Part shown: in pieces, positions 8,203 through 17,070 of the stretch
Position numbering within the stretch: position 1 is the stretch's first letter
Layout of the letters: each line of letters begins with the position of its first letter
DNA from: Tissierella sp.
Lineage (GTDB): Bacteria > Bacillota > Clostridia > Tissierellales > Tissierellaceae
Length of the DNA: 64,000 nucleotides
Reading direction: 5' to 3'
Assembly (NCBI RefSeq): GCF_031460495.1
Contig: NZ_JAVKTS010000004.1
Coordinates: forward strand, 62,001-126,000
Translations under genes and position numbers: made by a program
Notes under the pieces: model-generated
The model's input: only the letters and a program-made list of their open reading frames with translations
The model's database searches: none
What the model was told of the DNA's origin: nothing

Positions 8203-9465
8203 TTAGGCTCTATATAAACTAGATCTTCTACGTCTTCGTACTTTTTTTCGTTTACTAAGTACTGAAATTCTAGCTAATATCAACATTAGGAAAACAATAA
8301 GATACCATTTACTAATTAGTTTTTCTAATAAACTTGGTTCTGTTATTTTATTAACTTCCATAGTAGAGATGATATGGGATTCAGCAATGACTTTATCCTT
8401 TAATAAATATTGAACTTTGCCTATTACTTGGTCTTCGGATATAGGAGCTTCTAAAGGCTCTTCTATAATTATCCTTTGCACAATCTTTTCGTTATCATTC
8501 TTATTTATAATATAGAAAGAATTAGTTTTTGTAATACCTGCTACAAATGGTATAAGACCATTTTCCACATTAAAGTTATCAATGAATTTATTGGCGAAAC
8601 CAACTTGTACTTTTTCAAAATTATTTACTCCATAATTCAAAAGCTTGTGAATGTCAGAGTAAATATTATTTCCATTGGATTTTAATACTACGGCAATAAG
8701 ATTATGACCATCTTTTTCGAAAGATGTTACAAGACATTGCTGAGCTGCTACAGTATATCCAGTTTTTACTCCATTTACTCCATCGTATTTAATGGGAGTA
8801 GCTACACCATCTACATCAACCTTTGCAGTGCTATATAGTAGCTTATTACCTGACTTTAAATATCTAGGCTCAGTTTTCTTATTTGTCACTGGTATTGTAT
8901 ATGTATAATTATTTACAATTGATCTAAATATATCGTTTTCCATTGCATATTTAGCCATTAATCCTAGGTCATATGGAGTGGTTACATGATTTTCATCAGG
9001 TAATCCATTAGGATTAAGAAAATTGGTATTCAGTGCACCAATTGATTTAGCTTTTTCGTTCATAAGTTTAGAGAATCCATCAATACTACCAGCTACATGC
9101 TTTGCAATAGCTAGAGCAGCATCATTTGCAGATTCTATTAACAATGCATTTAGCAATTCTTCCAAAGTTAGTTGTTCTCCAGGTTCTAAAGCTATGTGAG
9201 TTCCATCAGTTAAATTCACAACTTCTTGATCTATAGTTACTATATCATCCATTTTTCCAAGTTCAATTGCAAGTATTGCCGTCATTATCTTCGTAGTACT
9301 TGCAGGATATAACTTTATATGAGCGTTCTTTTCATATAAAATGTCCATGGTATCAACATCAATTAAAACAGCTCCTTCTCCTGATAAGGATAATTCTCCA
9401 GCATAGGAAAAAGAATATGTACTAAATAGTAATATAAAAACAAGTAAAATCAAAGTCTTTTTCAA
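8203..9465 (-). CDS. dacF: D-alanyl-D-alanine carboxypeptidase (DacF type, penicillin-binding protein)
   Basis: A 420-residue secreted peptidase that trims the terminal D-Ala of peptidoglycan peptides. It has a signal peptide over residues 1-22, the catalytic SxxK as S56-T-T-K59, the SxN motif as S112-A-N, and KTG in GVNGVKTGYT. A C-terminal membrane helix is followed by a strongly basic tail (KRKKVRRRRRS). It starts at TTG behind GGGGG, and a TATAAT-like box sits about 30 bases upstream on this strand. In Bacilli dacF belongs to the sporulation sigma operon. Here it is monocistronic. Confidence 0.92.
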   Translation of the reverse strand: MKKTLILLVFILLFSTYSFSYAGELSLSGEGAVLIDVDTMDILYEKNAHIKLYPASTTKIMTAILAIELGKMDDIVTIDQEVVNLTDGTHIALEPGEQLTLEELLNALLIESANDAALAIAKHVAGSIDGFSKLMNEKAKSIGALNTNFLNPNGLPDENHVTTPYDLGLMAKYAMENDIFRSIVNNYTYTIPVTNKKTEPRYLKSGNKLLYSTAKVDVDGVATPIKYDGVNGVKTGYTVAAQQCLVTSFEKDGHNLIAVVLKSNGNNIYSDIHKLLNYGVNNFEKVQVGFANKFIDNFNVENGLIPFVAGITKTNSFYIINKNDNEKIVQRIIIEEPLEAPISEDQVIGKVQYLLKDKVIAESHIISTMEVNKITEPSLLEKLISKWYLIVFLMLILARISVLSKRKKVRRRRRSSLYRA

Positions 9466-9619
9466 AAATAATACCCCCTTAATCTAATATATAAAATTAT
9501 AACAGATATCAGCTAAATAATTAAGTATAAATAGGAAAAAATATTTCAAGGAAAAAGAAGGAAAAAATATAATTAAGTCGAATAATAAGATATAAGAATA
9601 TATTATAGGGGGTTTATTC

Positions 9620-10246
9620 ATGGGTTCCTTTACAAAAAGAGAGCAAATAGGTATACTAGTAATTGTTTTGATAATTATATTTACTTTAGGTTTCAAATTT
9701 GTAATCAAGGATATAATTAAACCAAGGAACGAAAATATAGATATTATAAAGGATTTAGAGATAATATCTTCGGAATCCGATGAAAAACCTGATATAATAT
9801 ATGAGGAAGATAAAATTATTATGGTGCACATAAGTGGACAAGTATATAATCCTGGAATAATAGAGCTTGAATTAGGAAAGCGAGTAACAGATGCGGTGGA
9901 ATTAGCTGGGGGATTGAAAAAAGAAGCAGACTTAGATAGAATCAATTTAGCAAAGAAATTAGTAGATGAAGAAAAAATATATATCCCTAAAATTGGTGAA
10001 GAAATATCGGTTGATCTATCCATTACAACAATAAGCAATGATACTACTAGTACAGGAAAAGTTAATATAAATACATGTAGCAAAGCAGAGTTAGTTAATT
10101 TACCTGGTATAGGTGATGTTATAGCTGATAGAATCATTGAATATAGGCTAACTAATAAATTTAGCACTATAGAAGATATTAAAAATGTATCAGGTTTAGG
10201 AGATAAAAAATTTGAAGGCATAAAGGAGTTAATAATAGTTAAATAA
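9620..10246 (+). CDS. comEA: ComEA-type competence/DNA-binding protein
   Basis: A 208-residue protein with an N-terminal membrane helix (residues 10-28), an SLBB-like segment (VHISGQVYNPGIIELELGKRV) and a C-terminal helix-hairpin-helix DNA-binding domain (NINTCSKAELVNLPGIGDVIADRI). In ComEA this is the periplasm-facing receptor for incoming DNA. The comEC channel homologue is about 11 kb away at 21.2 kb rather than adjacent. A GGGGG ribosome site precedes the ATG. Confidence 0.9.
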   Translation: MGSFTKREQIGILVIVLIIIFTLGFKFVIKDIIKPRNENIDIIKDLEIISSESDEKPDIIYEEDKIIMVHISGQVYNPGIIELELGKRVTDAVELAGGLKKEADLDRINLAKKLVDEEKIYIPKIGEEISVDLSITTISNDTTSTGKVNINTCSKAELVNLPGIGDVIADRIIEYRLTNKFSTIEDIKNVSGLGDKKFEGIKELIIVK

Positions 10247-10259
10247 AGAGGTGTAGCAG

Positions 10260-11294
10260 ATGGAAAAAAAATTAACACAATTGACTAAAAGTTCAGGATG
10301 AGCAGCTAAAATCGGTCCCGATATATTGGCACAAGTTTTGTGTCATTTACCAAAATCCTATGATGAAAACTTATTAGTAGGTCTAGAGACTTCTGATGAT
10401 GCTGCTGTATATAAAATAAATGATGATATAGCAATGATTCAAACATTAGATTTTTTCACTCCAGTAGTAGATGATCCGTATACATTTGGACAAATAGCTG
10501 CAGCTAATTCCTTATCTGATGTCTATGCAATGGGTGGAGAACCTAAATTGGCTATGAATATAGTCTGCTTTCCCAATTGTCTAAATCCTAGTGTATTAAC
10601 AGAGATACTAAAGGGTGGATATGATAAAGTCAAGGAAGCAGGAGCTATAACTGTAGGAGGTCATACTGTAGAGGATGACGAGCCTAAATATGGGCTTTCT
10701 GTAACTGGATTTGTACATCCAGATAAGGTATTAATAAATAGCAATGCTAAGCCTGGAGATGTGTTGATTCTAACTAAACCTTTAGGGCTTGGAATAATAA
10801 ACACAGCTATAAAAGGGGAAATTGCAGACAAGGCTACCTATGATGAGACAGTATTTGTTATGTCTACATTAAATAAGTATGCTAAGGAGGCCATGGACCG
10901 CGTAGGAGGCATTAATAGCCTTACAGACATTACAGGGTTTGGTTTATTAGGTCATGCCTTAGAAATGGCCACAGGCAGTTCTGTGACTATCAAGATTAAT
11001 CATAAGAGTATTCCAATAATAACTAATGCTTTAGAATATGCTGAAATGGGATTAGTCCCTGCAGGAGCATATGCAAATAGAGGACATATAGGAGAAAATG
11101 TTATATTCAATGAAGATGTACCACAGAGTGTTGAAGATATATTATTTGACCCACAAACTTCAGGAGGGTTATTAATATCAATTCCAAGGGAAAAAGCAGA
11201 ACTACTGCTTGAAGAATTAAAATCCACACCTACAAAGTTTGCTTTAGTAGGAGAAGTAATAGAAAAACAAGAACATTATATAATAGTTGAATAA
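10260..11294 (+). CDS. selD: Selenide, water dikinase SelD, itself a selenoprotein (in-frame UGA at codon 14)
   Basis: A 344-residue enzyme that makes selenophosphate from selenide and ATP, the selenium donor for tRNA-Sec. The real start is ATG 10260 behind GAGGTG. Codon 14, TGA at 10299-10301, lies in KSSG-U-AAKIGP. This is where other SelD proteins have the catalytic Cys (GAGCGCKI in E. coli), so it is read as selenocysteine. Without recoding, the gene looks as if it starts at a TTG at 10326. The rest is a typical AIRS fold ([32 protein letters not shown]). Translation depends on selA, selB and selC next door. Confidence 0.95.
10299..10322 (+). promoter_or_regulatory. UGA selenocysteine codon with candidate bacterial SECIS hairpin
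   Basis: After the UGA there are 9 bases, then a small hairpin, ATCG (10311-10314) with CGAT (10319-10322), with loop GTCC. A short downstream stem with G and U in the apical loop is what SelB recognises in bacteria. The stem is only 4 base pairs in this reading, so the exact fold is uncertain. Confidence 0.45.
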
Positions 11295-11313
11295 AAGATA
11301 AGGAAGGGATCTT

Positions 11314-12738
11314 ATGGCAGAGAAGAATCTATTTACTTTAATACCTAAAGTAGATGAAATATTAGAGAGAGATAATACAAAAGAATTATTAAAATATATA
11401 CCTAGGAAGACAGTGCTAGATTCCATTAGAATAGAAATAGAAGTAATAAGAAGCCAAATCAAATCAAAGGATATATCAGAGGAAGATATATTAAAAGAAA
11501 TAGAAGATATAGATGTAAAAATTCAAAAGAGAGCAGAAGAAAAGAACTCATATAAATTAAAAAGAGTTATTAATGCTACAGGAGTAGTTATTCATACTAA
11601 TTTAGGTAGGTCTTTGATAAATGAAAAAATAATGGATAATGTAAAAGAGATAGCCATTAACTATTCAAATTTAGAGTATGATTTAGAAACAGGAAATAGA
11701 GGTTCTAGATATAGTCATCTAGAAGAAATAATAACAGAAATTACAGGTGGAGAAGCATCAATGGTTGTGAATAACAATGCAGCTGCAGTAATACTGGTAC
11801 TTAGTACTCTAGCAAAGAATAAAGAAGTAATAGTATCTCGCGGAGAGCTAATTGAAATTGGTGGTTCTTTTAGAATACCTGATGTAATGGAAGAAAGTGG
11901 CGCACATCTAGTATCAGTAGGTACGACGAACAAGACCCATTTATGGGATTTTGAAAACGCAATCAACGAAAACACAGGAGCTCTACTAAAGGTTCATACA
12001 AGTAATTATAGAATATTAGGTTTTACATCAAATGTTGATTCTGAAGAATTGTTTGAATTAAAGGATAAATACAATATTCCACTGGTTGAAGACTTAGGTA
12101 GTGGGGTATTGATTGATTTATCTAAATATGGCATTGAATATGAGCCTACAGTTCAAGAATCCCTTAGAAAAGGTGTTGATATTATCACCTTTAGTGGAGA
12201 TAAACTTTTAGGAGGTCCACAAGTAGGGATTATTGTAGGAAAAAAAGAATATATTCAAGCTATGAAAAAGAATCCATTAACTAGAGCATTTAGAGTAGAT
12301 AAATTTACAATATCAGCCTTGGAGGCAACATTGAGATATTATCTTGATGAAGGAGTAGCTGCTAAAGAGATTCCTACATTGGCTATGCTATCCATGAGCC
12401 TAGAGGAAATAGAAAAAAAAGCAGAAGAATTAAAGATACAAATTCATAAGAAGATATCAGATGATAATTTATTGATTAATATAGAAGATAATTTTTCAGA
12501 AGTTGGTGGAGGTTCACTTCCCTTAGAGAAATTGCCAACAAAATGTATAGTGTTAACTCTAAACAACTATAGCACTCAAGAATTTGAAAACAATTTACGA
12601 AAATTTCATATACCAATCATCACAAGATTATATAAGGATAGGGTTTACTTAGACCTAAGAACTATTAAGAATGAAGAATTTAATATTGTTGTAGAAGGCT
12701 TACACTTTGCTTTAAATAAGGTTAAAGGAGCAAACTAG
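11314..12738 (+). CDS. selA: L-seryl-tRNA(Sec) selenium transferase
   Basis: A 474-residue PLP enzyme that converts Ser-tRNA-Sec to Sec-tRNA-Sec using selenophosphate. The PLP lysine is K297 in TFSGDKLLGGPQ. The N-terminal domain and RVINATGVVIHTNLGRS segment are typical. It stands 20 bases after selD and directly abuts selB, with the selB ATG immediately after its stop. Confidence 0.96.
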   Translation: MAEKNLFTLIPKVDEILERDNTKELLKYIPRKTVLDSIRIEIEVIRSQIKSKDISEEDILKEIEDIDVKIQKRAEEKNSYKLKRVINATGVVIHTNLGRSLINEKIMDNVKEIAINYSNLEYDLETGNRGSRYSHLEEIITEITGGEASMVVNNNAAAVILVLSTLAKNKEVIVSRGELIEIGGSFRIPDVMEESGAHLVSVGTTNKTHLWDFENAINENTGALLKVHTSNYRILGFTSNVDSEELFELKDKYNIPLVEDLGSGVLIDLSKYGIEYEPTVQESLRKGVDIITFSGDKLLGGPQVGIIVGKKEYIQAMKKNPLTRAFRVDKFTISALEATLRYYLDEGVAAKEIPTLAMLSMSLEEIEKKAEELKIQIHKKISDDNLLINIEDNFSEVGGGSLPLEKLPTKCIVLTLNNYSTQEFENNLRKFHIPIITRLYKDRVYLDLRTIKNEEFNIVVEGLHFALNKVKGAN

Positions 12739-14649
12739 ATGAAACATGTAATTATTGGGACAGCAGGCCATATAGATCATGGCAAAACAACTTTAATTAG
12801 AGCTATTACCGGAAGAAATACTGATAGATTGAAAGAGGAGCAGGAAAGAGGAATATCAATAGAATTGGGGTTTACTTACTTTGATTTACCTTCTGGACAG
12901 AGAGCTGGAATAATTGATGTACCAGGACATGAAAAATTTATAAAAAATATGCTTGCAGGAGTAATGGGTATAGATATTGTGTTGTTAGTTGTGGCAGCAG
13001 ATGAAGGTATTATGCCTCAGACATCAGAGCATATATCTATACTAGATTTGCTAGGCATAAAAAAAGGATTTATTGTTCTTACGAAATCAGATTTAGTAGA
13101 CGACGAATGGATTGATATGGTAGAAGAGGAAGTAAGGGATGAAGTAAAAGGAACTTTCCTTGAAAATTCTCCGATTGTAAGAGCATCTTCTACTACTAAG
13201 GTTGGTATAGATGCTATAATTAACCTTATAGATACAATAACTCAAGATTTAGAAGACAAGAATGTATATGATATGCCTAGACTTCCAGTAGATAGAGTAT
13301 TTACAATATCAGGATTTGGCACTGTAGCTACAGGAACTTTGTTATCTGGGAAACTAAATATAGGTGATGAGGTACAAATATTTCCCGGGGAAAAGACAGC
13401 AAGAATTCGGACACTGCAAGTCCACGATAAAGACGCATCAGTTGCTTATGGTGGGCAAAGAGTTGCAATAAATTTAGCAGGACTAAAAAAAGATGATATA
13501 GATAGAGGAAGTACTATTGCACCAGTTAATTCTATGAGTGATACAATGATGCTTGATGTAAAGATTAAGCTTATTAAAAATATGAACAAAACCGTTGATA
13601 ATAGAACTAGATTAAGATTATATATTGGAACTAAGGAAGTACTGTGTCGCATTGTATTGCTTGATAAAGAAGATTTGGGACCTGGTGAAGAAGCCTATGC
13701 GCAGCTTAGACTAGAAGAAGAAGTGGTAGCTAAAAGAGGGGATAGATTTATTATAAGATTTTATTCTCCCATGTTTACAATTGGTGGTGGAGAGATATTA
13801 GAACCAAATCCAAAGAAGAAAAAGAGATTTGATGATAACGCCATAAAAGAACTTGAAATAAAGGAAATGGGATCATCCACTGATATTATAGAAAAAATTA
13901 TAGAGGATAAATCTAAAGATTTTCCTACACTAAAGGAAATAGCTGTATTTACTTCAATGCTTGAGGATAATATAAAAGAAGAAGTGAACAAACTACAGGA
14001 AAATGAGAAAGTAATACTATTTACATTAACAAAAGATTTATATATTATTCATATCAAATATATTAATAATATTAGAGATAAGATAGTAGATGATTTAAAG
14101 GATTTTCATTCAAAATACCCATTAAGAGAAGGTAAACCTAAGGAAGAAATTAGAAGCAAATTTTTAAACAAGGCAAAGCCAAAGGTAGCTGATAAGTTTA
14201 TTGAATTGTTAATAGAAAATGGATATTTAGAGCAAAAGCTTGAAAATGTTATGATTAAGGGATTTGAAATAAAGATGAATGAAATTCAGTTAAAAATCAA
14301 AGAAGACATTTTAGATAGTTTTAATAAAAATCCTTATCAACCACCTAGAAGAGAAGAATTAGAAGAATTAATTGGGAAAAACAAAAATGAAATAGATGAA
14401 GTATTTGTATCTTTGCTTAATAGTGGCTATTTAGTTAAATTAAATGAGGATGTATATCTATCTAAAGATTCCTACGGATTAGCTTTAGTTAAATTAAAAG
14501 AGTATATAATGAGTAATAAGTCTATTTCCATAGGAGAATATAGAGACCTACTGAATACTAATAGGAAGGTAGCCCTAGGACTTCTTGAGTATTTTGATTT
14601 AATTAAGATAACAAAGAGAGATAAGGATATCAGAGTACTAAACAAATGA
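12739..14649 (+). CDS. selB: Selenocysteine-specific translation elongation factor SelB
   Basis: A 636-residue GTPase that delivers Sec-tRNA-Sec to UGA codons next to a SECIS. The EF-Tu-like part has the P-loop [12 protein letters not shown] (residues 7-18), DVPGHEKF and TKSDL. The C-terminal third contains tandem winged-helix modules (e.g. [31 protein letters not shown]) that bind SECIS RNA. The start codon follows the selA stop without a gap, implying translational coupling. Confidence 0.96.
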   Translation: MKHVIIGTAGHIDHGKTTLIRAITGRNTDRLKEEQERGISIELGFTYFDLPSGQRAGIIDVPGHEKFIKNMLAGVMGIDIVLLVVAADEGIMPQTSEHISILDLLGIKKGFIVLTKSDLVDDEWIDMVEEEVRDEVKGTFLENSPIVRASSTTKVGIDAIINLIDTITQDLEDKNVYDMPRLPVDRVFTISGFGTVATGTLLSGKLNIGDEVQIFPGEKTARIRTLQVHDKDASVAYGGQRVAINLAGLKKDDIDRGSTIAPVNSMSDTMMLDVKIKLIKNMNKTVDNRTRLRLYIGTKEVLCRIVLLDKEDLGPGEEAYAQLRLEEEVVAKRGDRFIIRFYSPMFTIGGGEILEPNPKKKKRFDDNAIKELEIKEMGSSTDIIEKIIEDKSKDFPTLKEIAVFTSMLEDNIKEEVNKLQENEKVILFTLTKDLYIIHIKYINNIRDKIVDDLKDFHSKYPLREGKPKEEIRSKFLNKAKPKVADKFIELLIENGYLEQKLENVMIKGFEIKMNEIQLKIKEDILDSFNKNPYQPPRREELEELIGKNKNEIDEVFVSLLNSGYLVKLNEDVYLSKDSYGLALVKLKEYIMSNKSISIGEYRDLLNTNRKVALGLLEYFDLIKITKRDKDIRVLNK

Positions 14650-14675
14650 TAAAGGACCAAATATGAGGTGAAAAT

Positions 14676-15368
14676 ATGGAGACAAGATTACTTGTAGTAG
14701 ATAGTGACAAATCATTTGTAAAGGGTTTGAAATACAATCTTGAGCAAGATGATTATAGAATTGATATAATTCATAGTGGAAAAGAAGTATTGGAACGATT
14801 GAACAAATATGATTATGATTTAGTACTTCTAGATTTAATATTAACAGATTCTAATGGCTTGAATTTATGTCAAGCCATTAGGGGTATTTCCCAGATACCA
14901 ATTATAATCGTCACTACTAAAAATGAGGATATTAGCAAAATATTAGCTTTAGAATATGGAGCTGATGACTATATTGTTAAACCTTTTAACATTTTGGAAT
15001 TAAAGGCAAGAATTAAGGCAATATTAAGAAGAGTGAACTATAAAGCTGTAGAAATTAATAATCAAGTTATAAAAATTCAAGACTTTACCATCAATACAGT
15101 AGGTAGAAAAGTCACTATTGGAGACAAAAATGTGAATTTAACGGGTAAAGAATTTGATTTATTCTTTGTTTTAATTTCTAACCCTGGTAAAATTTTTACA
15201 AGAGAAGAACTGCTAGAGTTAGTATGGGGATATGCCTATTATGGTGATTTAAGGACTATAGATGTTCATATAAGAAGAATTAGAGAGAAAATAGAGGAAA
15301 CTTCAGTAGCACAGTATATAATGACTAAATGGGGAGAAGGATATTATTTTAATAACTTTACTTCCTAA
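14676..15368 (+). CDS. Orphan OmpR/PhoB-type response regulator
   Basis: A 230-residue two-domain regulator. The receiver domain has acidic D9/D11, phospho-acceptor D53 in VLLDLIL, a conserved T/K pattern and KPFN near residue 102. The C-terminal winged helix (residues ~130-228) has GKEFDLFFVLISNPGKIFTREELLELVWG and RTIDVHIRRIREKIE. No histidine kinase gene is nearby. It lies 26 bases after selB and before selC, so it may be co-transcribed with the selenium genes. Whether it senses anything related to selenium is unknown. Confidence 0.9.
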   Translation: METRLLVVDSDKSFVKGLKYNLEQDDYRIDIIHSGKEVLERLNKYDYDLVLLDLILTDSNGLNLCQAIRGISQIPIIIVTTKNEDISKILALEYGADDYIVKPFNILELKARIKAILRRVNYKAVEINNQVIKIQDFTINTVGRKVTIGDKNVNLTGKEFDLFFVLISNPGKIFTREELLELVWGYAYYGDLRTIDVHIRRIREKIEETSVAQYIMTKWGEGYYFNNFTS

Positions 15369-15381
15369 TTTAAGAAAAGGC

Positions 15382-15410
15382 TTGAAAAATATCCAAAAAA
15401 GATATATAAT
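15382..15410 (+). promoter_or_regulatory. Sigma-A promoter for tRNA-Sec
   Basis: TTGAAA (15382-15387) and TATAAT (15405-15410) are spaced 17 bases apart, ending 18 bases before the mature tRNA 5' end. Confidence 0.8.
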
Positions 15411-15428
15411 ATATTCTGTTGTCAATAT

Positions 15429-15525
15429 GGGGGTAGATGGGTTCTGGTGGGCCCTCTGGTCTTCAAAACCAGCGTGAGGGGTTAATAGCTTCTTAGGTGA
15501 GTTCGATTCTCACATATCCCCGCCA
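15429..15525 (+). tRNA. selC: tRNA-Sec (anticodon UCA), CCA encoded
   Basis: A roughly 97-base tRNA. The anticodon stem is CTGGT/ACCAG (15456-15460 and 15468-15472), closing the 7-base loop CTTCAAA with anticodon TCA at 15463-15465. The T arm is GTGAG-TTCGATT-CTCAC. It has a long variable arm and an extended acceptor stem, and a 3' G plus CCA is encoded. The length and the UCA anticodon identify the UGA-decoding selenocysteine tRNA. It sits with selD-selA-selB and uses its own promoter and terminator. Confidence 0.95.
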
Positions 15526-15534
15526 TAGTAAATT

Positions 15535-15563
15535 AGCGACTGATAGTCGCTTTTTTGTTTTTT
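15535..15563 (+). terminator. Terminator after tRNA-Sec
   Basis: A 7-base-pair stem AGCGACT/AGTCGCT with loop GAT, followed by a T-rich run. Confidence 0.85.
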
Positions 15564-15636
15564 GTACTGTTAATATTTCTTTTAAAACATGAATTATTTG
15601 AGTACAAATATCCGGACTTATCATTGAAGGTGATTA

Positions 15637-15672
15637 AATAAAGGCAATTTACCTTATATAAGATAAATTGCC
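15637..15672 (-). terminator. Terminator for ymaF (minus strand)
   Basis: A 9-base-pair stem (15643-15651 with 15664-15672) lies just past the ymaF stop. On the minus strand it is followed by TTTATTT. Confidence 0.65.
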
Positions 15673-15678
15673 AGATGT

Positions 15679-16026
15679 TTATATTAAAGGATTTTCAATT
15701 AAGGTAGCAAATTGAGCTAGATGAAAATGACCGTCATTTACTGTAGTTCTTACTCTCACGAAGTGTACGTGTTTTTCGTTACCGACATCTATAGCTGGAC
15801 CAGTTAACTTTTCAATCTGGTGATGGTGGTTATCGAAAAAATCAGTATTAGTAAACAATTCATGTCTATGGCTACCACCAGAAGTAAAGATTGGCTCACC
15901 AGTAACACCAGCGAAACGATGGTTGTGTCGATCATCACATTCTTCTGCTAACATTGTACTACCTTCAAACTCATGCACATGACCTAGTTCGAATTCTTCA
16001 CGATCATTATAATTAGTGTTATTCAT
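15679..16026 (-). CDS. ymaF: YmaF family histidine-rich protein
   Basis: A 115-residue protein with 13 histidines arranged almost entirely as regularly spaced HxH or HHH motifs (HVH, HNH, HRH, HHH, HVH, HFH). This matches the YmaF family of Bacillus and Clostridia. There is no signal peptide or membrane helix. The regular spacing suggests a repeated beta structure with metal-binding histidines, but no function is established. It starts at ATG behind a GAGG site, opens the minus-strand island and has its own terminator. Confidence 0.82.
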   Translation of the reverse strand: MNNTNYNDREEFELGHVHEFEGSTMLAEECDDRHNHRFAGVTGEPIFTSGGSHRHELFTNTDFFDNHHHQIEKLTGPAIDVGNEKHVHFVRVRTTVNDGHFHLAQFATLIENPLI

Positions 16027-16280
16027 TTATTACACATCCTCATTTATTATTTGCAAACATATATACACAATTAATGCTTGTTAGGCTTGTATATAGCTTA
16101 CACTACATTATATTAGAGTATGATTGTTTCTGATACAGATAAAAATATAATCAAAGTATAGTATGGGGAATAGAGAATGTACTACTAATAGAATTTAGAA
16201 GTTTTTGGGAAAAGCTCTTAGAAAGACTTCCTGAACTTACTATATCAGGTGAATTGTATTCAGATATTAGCAGGAAGAAA
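16027..16280. other. Intergenic stretch without a supported gene
   Basis: This separates ymaF from the terminator of the first small paralog. On the + strand a frame without a start codon (about 16145-16318) reads protein-like for some 45 codons. I could not support it as a gene and see no other signal. Confidence 0.4.
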
Positions 16281-16312
16281 AACAGAAAAATAGTCGGGGA
16301 CGAGCCCCGACT
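16281..16312 (-). terminator. Terminator of small paralog A
   Basis: An 8-base-pair stem AGTCGGGG/CCCCGACT with a 5-base loop. On the minus strand it is followed by ATTTTTCTGTTTTT. It shares its core (TCGGGG-loop-CCCCGA) with the hairpin after paralog D and the decayed one at 17682-17698. Confidence 0.8.
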
Positions 16313-16321
16313 GATGTGACA

Positions 16322-16432
16322 TTAAAACATATCACAGTTCATGAAAATAATCACTAATAATAAAAAGAAAAATAGTAATGAGGTATCTATATCATTACAA
16401 CCTTCTCTTCTTCCACCTAATAATCCACCCAC
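16322..16432 (-). CDS. Small paralog A of the SLLFFFLLLVI array (36 aa)
   Basis: This starts at GTG (16430-16432) behind GGAGG with 8 bases spacing and ends with TAA at 16322. The N-terminal head reads MGGLLGGRREGCNDIDT and the tail SLLFFFLLLVIIFMNCDMF, one membrane-length hydrophobic segment. It is the most downstream copy of four tandem paralogs, each with its own promoter and terminator. I do not recognise the family. Size and head-plus-single-helix layout recall small sporulation proteins such as YjcZ, but the sequence is different. A late-sporulation role is inferred from the promoter only. Confidence 0.72.
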   Translation of the reverse strand: MGGLLGGRREGCNDIDTSLLFFFLLLVIIFMNCDMF

Positions 16433-16445
16433 AGTAAGCACCTCC

Positions 16446-16483
16446 TATTGTATTAAGAGAGTTAGAGCTCTCTTAATACAATA
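16446..16483 (-). repeat. 16-bp inverted repeat in the leader/promoter of paralog A
   Basis: A near-perfect palindrome (16446-16461 with 16468-16483). Its inner part GAGAG/CTCTC (16457-16461 and 16468-16472) would form a hairpin at the very 5' end of the mRNA, and its outer arm overlaps the -10 box. Confidence 0.7.
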
Positions 16484-16505
16484 TGAAGAATAGCCATAAA
16501 GTGTT
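16477..16505 (-). promoter_or_regulatory. Sigma-K-like promoter of paralog A
   Basis: On the minus strand AACAC is followed after exactly 15 bases by CATATTGTA, which fits the late mother-cell pattern AC-N(15-17)-CATANNNTA. It ends 44 bases before the GTG start. The same arrangement precedes the other three paralogs. Confidence 0.6.
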
Positions 16506-16593
16506 AATAAATTTATAAGAAAAGTTATAGATATAGAAAATATTATGAGTATTATATTAGCAACATTTATCCATCATTATAAAGCACAAATAG

Positions 16594-16631
16594 ATAGTCC
16601 TTCTGTGCTAAAATTAGCACAGAAGGACTAT
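16594..16631 (-). terminator. Long hairpin after paralog B
   Basis: A perfect 17-base-pair stem (16594-16610 with 16615-16631) with a 4-base loop. The minus-strand exit is only moderately T-rich. Confidence 0.65.
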
Positions 16632-16648
16632 CCCTGTTTTACTAGGGT

Positions 16649-16777
16649 TTAACACTTTCTACCAAATCCGCCAAGTATATCTCCATTGCAGAAAAGAATT
16701 ACCAATAGTAAAAAGAAAAATAATAGTGAGTCATCCACTTGATTACAATCTCTTCTACCTAATACATTATCACTCAC
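16649..16777 (-). CDS. Small paralog B of the SLLFFFLLLVI array (42 aa)
   Basis: This starts at GTG (16775-16777) behind GGAGG and stops at TAA (16649-16651). The head is MSDNVLGRRDCNQVDD, the tail SLLFFFLLLVILFCNGD, and it has an extra Gly-rich C-terminus, ILGGFGRKC. The tail is nearly identical to those of the other copies while the head differs, so selection seems to hold the hydrophobic segment. Cysteines flank the helix on both sides. The function is unknown. Confidence 0.72.
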   Translation of the reverse strand: MSDNVLGRRDCNQVDDSLLFFFLLLVILFCNGDILGGFGRKC

Positions 16778-16800
16778 AAAAAACACCTCCTATATAATTG

Positions 16801-16829
16801 AGAGCTATATCTCTCATATTAGAATATGA
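16801..16829 (-). repeat. Leader hairpin and overlapping palindrome of paralog B
   Basis: GAGAG/CTCTC (16801-16805 and 16812-16816) forms the 5' mRNA hairpin. A second 12-base palindrome, ATCTCTCATATT/AATATGAGAGAT, is centred on the -10 box and extends to about 16834. Confidence 0.6.
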
Positions 16830-16849
16830 GAGATAGGAATAAAGTGTTA
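16821..16849 (-). promoter_or_regulatory. Sigma-K-like promoter of paralog B
   Basis: Minus-strand AACAC, 15 bases, then CATATTCTA, ending 43 bases before the start codon. The spacing is identical to the other three copies. Confidence 0.6.
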
Positions 16850-16940
16850 ATATTATTATTAAACTCTATTAAGAAAGCAGCTCCTCATGGAAAGGTTTCT
16901 TAAGATAGATACTGGAAGTTGCATATCCACGTACTTTGTG

Positions 16941-16974
16941 AAAAAGATAAGCAGATAGCCTTGCTTATCTTTTT
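16941..16974. terminator. Hairpin with A- and T-runs between paralogs B and C
   Basis: A 12-base inverted repeat (16941-16952 with 16963-16974) whose arms contain AAAAA and TTTTT, so it could stop transcription from either side. No gene clearly belongs to it. It may be a leftover of a lost cassette. Confidence 0.45.
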
Positions 16975-17020
16975 AGGATTTTGGAAATATTAAAGTAGAG
17001 GGATGCAGAGGATTATATAT

Positions 17021-17048
17021 AAAAAGAATTGGGGTGAACCCCAATTCT
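17021..17048 (-). terminator. Terminator of paralog C
   Basis: A 10-base-pair stem AGAATTGGGG/CCCCAATTCT with loop TGAA, followed on the minus strand by a T run. Confidence 0.8.
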
Positions 17049-17070
17049 CGAGATATATTGATATCTAAAA

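Noticed and set aside
9484-10278. 264-codon minus-strand frame over comEA
   Set aside because: comEA on the + strand has clear SLBB and helix-hairpin-helix motifs. The opposite frame is a low-complexity Ser/Ile-rich shadow without a ribosome site.
10299-10301. UGA as a nonsense mutation making selD a pseudogene
   Set aside because: The position equals the catalytic Cys, both sides of the frame are intact and well conserved, and the whole Sec insertion machinery is adjacent.
16145-16318. Start-less + strand frame with protein-like sequence (WEKLLERLPELTISGELYSD)
   Set aside because: It has no start codon or ribosome site, ends inside the terminator of paralog A and has no recognisable relatives. 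At most it is a remnant.
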